Shown one piece after another: positions 62,735 through 64,000 of a DNA stretch of 64,000 nt. The position numbers were made by a program, and so were the translations under genes. The notes under the pieces were generated by a model. That model saw only the letters and a program-made list of their open reading frames with translations, ran no database searches and was not told the DNA's origin. Within the stretch, counting starts at the first letter, position 1. Each line of letters starts with the position of its first letter. This stretch comes from Rhodospirillaceae bacterium (GTDB lineage Bacteria > Pseudomonadota > Alphaproteobacteria > Rhodospirillales > Casp-alpha2), in contig JAERTE010000112.1 in assembly GCA_016845145.1 (NCBI GenBank), positions 124,001 through 188,000 on the forward strand, read 5' to 3'.

Positions 62735-63709
62735 CGTGCCTCCTGGTTGTTGATGACACGTATATTTAGTTTCATTGGGGATCTAACTTGGAATTGGAAC
62801 TCGAAATCGGTTTCTAGGGATGAACAATGTTCACCCTGACTGTTTCCTGGCGGAACCAGTCCTTGTTACTACGTTCAATGACTTGTTTGTTGATCCGTTT
62901 ATCTTTTGATCGGGCATCAAAGTAGATATTCCATTTGCCCCCGCCCCCATAAAATGTGGGAAGCAAGGGCAGGGAAGGCGTCAAAGCGTCTTAACCCCAT
63001 CTGATACGAACATTTAAATTAGACGACGGTCCCCCGGGATCGCCCTGTTCGGTTTGCTTAGATAATCTGTTTACCGGAAACTAATTCCTCACCCGCAACA
63101 CCAGATAATGTCGGGCCTAATCCTGTTCGCAGCGGCGGTCATTGGATACTTAATCGATCCTGCGCTTATTCTATCTAAAAGGACGGGACAACGAAGGTGC
63201 TTATCAGACGACATCCCTCGTTGCTCCATGTTGTCATATTAAGACAGTGCATGGTCATTTTCTGATCTGCCATCAGCAGACGTGTCCTATTTGTATACGT
63301 GATCTTCCGGTGCCCTTCCGTACCACGTACTATCCCGCCGACTGGCCCTCCACGGACGTTTATGCTGCGGTCCCTGCATCTGAGATTATCGACGTTCCTA
63401 ATACCGAAGTAGTCCTTCCGCCAGCGGGTTCACCGCCACTCCAATGATGCTATGTCTGCCTAATATGCCTTACATTCTTATTTAGTCGGCCGTTGGCGAC
63501 AACACGCTCAAATACGTCAAAAAAGAAGGTTTTTGGTTCATTGCGACTTCCGCTTAGCATCCCAATGCGGGCTATTCGATCCATCGCCGGTGATGTCGCA
63601 GATGTGCCAATAGCAGTCATGGGAAGAGATTGCTAGCGAGGGCGCCGAGCACACAGAGATATCTTGGCATTCATCGAAAACGCGGGAACTTCCACTCGCT
63701 ACATTGGAA
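62735..63709. other. gene-poor spacer between island genes and the M24 peptidase
   Basis: About 975 bp without a convincing gene. A 66-codon open frame at 63247-63447 has no ribosome binding site or recognisable motif. I looked for the missing tRNA-Leu 3' half (a GTTCGA-type T-arm plus CACCCGC and CCA) and did not find it. The composition is mixed. It may be decayed element DNA. Confidence 0.5.
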
Positions 63710-64000
63710 TCACTCGACGACGAACAGGTCTCTAGGCAATTCCGATAGGGCCTCGCATCCTTGATCGGTAACGATGGCGGTCTCGCTGACCCCGACGGTG
63801 AATTTTCCATATATCCGCAGAGCCGGGGGCATGTGAAACACCATTCCCGGAACGATTTCCTGTTCGACACCGGTGTAGAGGCTAAGGACGTTTCCTTCAC
63901 CCCAGTCTGGCGCGAATGATATGCCGACGCTGTAGCCTGTACGCTTCTTGAAGTTCTCCGTGTAACCAAAACGGTCGATGACCGTCTGGCAGGCATCGTG
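63710..64000 (-). CDS. M24 family metallopeptidase, C-terminal part (Xaa-Pro dipeptidase/creatinase/ectoine-hydrolase-like)
   Basis: The last 96 codons of a gene entering from the right edge. RTGYSVGISFAPDWGEGNVL contains a 'hxxGxxxg' pitta-bread strand with the usual metal His region replaced by a Ser-Val-Gly turn. Then come IVPGMVFHMPPALRIYGKFT and a metal-ligand end VGVSETAIVTDQGCEALSEL, where 'SETAIVTDxG' is the M24 signature with the Glu ligand. WGEGN is typical of the DoeA/creatinase-like branch acting on small amidine or betaine-type substrates. Without the N-terminus the substrate is open. Confidence 0.85.
   Translation of the reverse strand, partial: HDACQTVIDRFGYTENFKKRTGYSVGISFAPDWGEGNVLSLYTGVEQEIVPGMVFHMPPALRIYGKFTVGVSETAIVTDQGCEALSELPRDLFVVE

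Larger units (their letters stand above)
55750..63709. mobile_element. tRNA-Leu-associated genomic island (right end not located)
   Basis: The left edge is an orphan 5' half of tRNA-Leu (55750-55789), followed by AT-rich DNA, an intact tRNA-Leu, a tyrosine integrase and a set of unfamiliar, AT-richer plus-strand genes with phage-like content (clamp-loader ATPase, probable clamp, HNH endonuclease). I could not find a matching tRNA 3' half, so the right boundary given is only the start of the next chromosome-like gene and may be wrong. Confidence 0.6.

Noticed and set aside
62735-62745. GTGCCTCCTGG as a fourth copy of the shared terminator tail
   Set aside because: Only six bases agree on this strand, with no T-run or hairpin before it. 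It is the complement of the start region of the 103-residue gene.
63086-63105. CACCCGC followed by ACACCA as the missing tRNA-Leu 3' end
   Set aside because: The preceding bases do not form a T-arm (no GTTCGA core or 5-bp stem), so it is a chance match.
63247-63447. 66-codon plus-strand frame in the gene-poor spacer
   Set aside because: No Shine-Dalgarno, Pro-rich low-information product, no recognisable feature.

Overview
The window reads as a piece of an alphaproteobacterial chromosome, probably from an environmental or marine heterotroph of the Rhodospirillales/Rhodobacterales type. The evidence is a SAM-II riboswitch in front of metZ (a class best known from Alphaproteobacteria), a fused TAXI-TRAP transporter, a PAS_5-type protein, a COQ7 hydroxylase, citramalate synthase, DUF3422, and dense operons joined by ATGA overlaps. 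Most of the window has GC-rich third positions. Two stretches are visibly AT-richer and look acquired: about 48.7-52.6 kb and about 55.8-63.7 kb.

Layout. 1-3.9 kb: a cut-off sorbosone-dehydrogenase-like gene, gpt, a lipoprotein, tRNA-Arg(ACG), and a pair of unknown genes that look split by a frameshift. 4-14.7 kb: a CoA-thioester catabolic cluster (three acyl-CoA dehydrogenases, two crotonases, a two-subunit ADP-forming acyl-CoA synthetase, a class III CoA-transferase, an HMG-CoA lyase-type enzyme and an MmgE/PrpD protein). 14.7-27.2 kb: a LysR regulator divergent from a TAXI-TRAP uptake operon. That operon continues into an enolase-superfamily enzyme, three DAO-fold oxidases and a three-gene HcnABC / D-hydroxyproline-dehydrogenase-like set, and is faced by a PhyH dioxygenase and a PanB paralogue with altered metal ligands. 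27.2-31 kb: sulfur and amino-acid genes (metZ with SAM-II, a sulfurtransferase, a MalY/PatB-type lyase). 31-48.5 kb: mostly housekeeping and signalling genes (quinone oxidoreductase, DUF3422, tldD, nadE, cysS, a hybrid histidine kinase, a GGDEF-EAL protein, cimA, trmJ). 48.7-53.7 kb: an AT-rich insert with an arylsulfotransferase-like membrane protein, a small membrane protein and a PAPS-type sulfotransferase, then a PAS_5 protein and a two-repeat DUF4402 surface protein. 53.8-55.6 kb: a yqaA-dsbB-coq7 operon.

55.75 kb to at least 62.7 kb is a genomic island. It starts with an orphan 5' half of a tRNA-Leu gene and an intact tRNA-Leu(CAA) 180 bp further on. A tyrosine integrase follows, then unknown genes, a T4 gp44/RFC-type clamp-loader ATPase lacking its collar domain, a 232-residue protein that I suspect is a gp45-like sliding clamp, a ScoMcrA-like HNH endonuclease and a small unknown gene. 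Three intrinsic terminators in the island share an identical 15-base tail. The window closes with the C-terminal end of an M24 peptidase.

The most novel-looking points are the processivity module in the tRNA island with its shared-tail terminators, the AT-rich sulfotransferase/ASST-like operon, and the catabolic operon whose PanB, enolase and crotonase members have lost canonical active-site residues. Functions come from motifs and family recognition by eye. No database search was possible.
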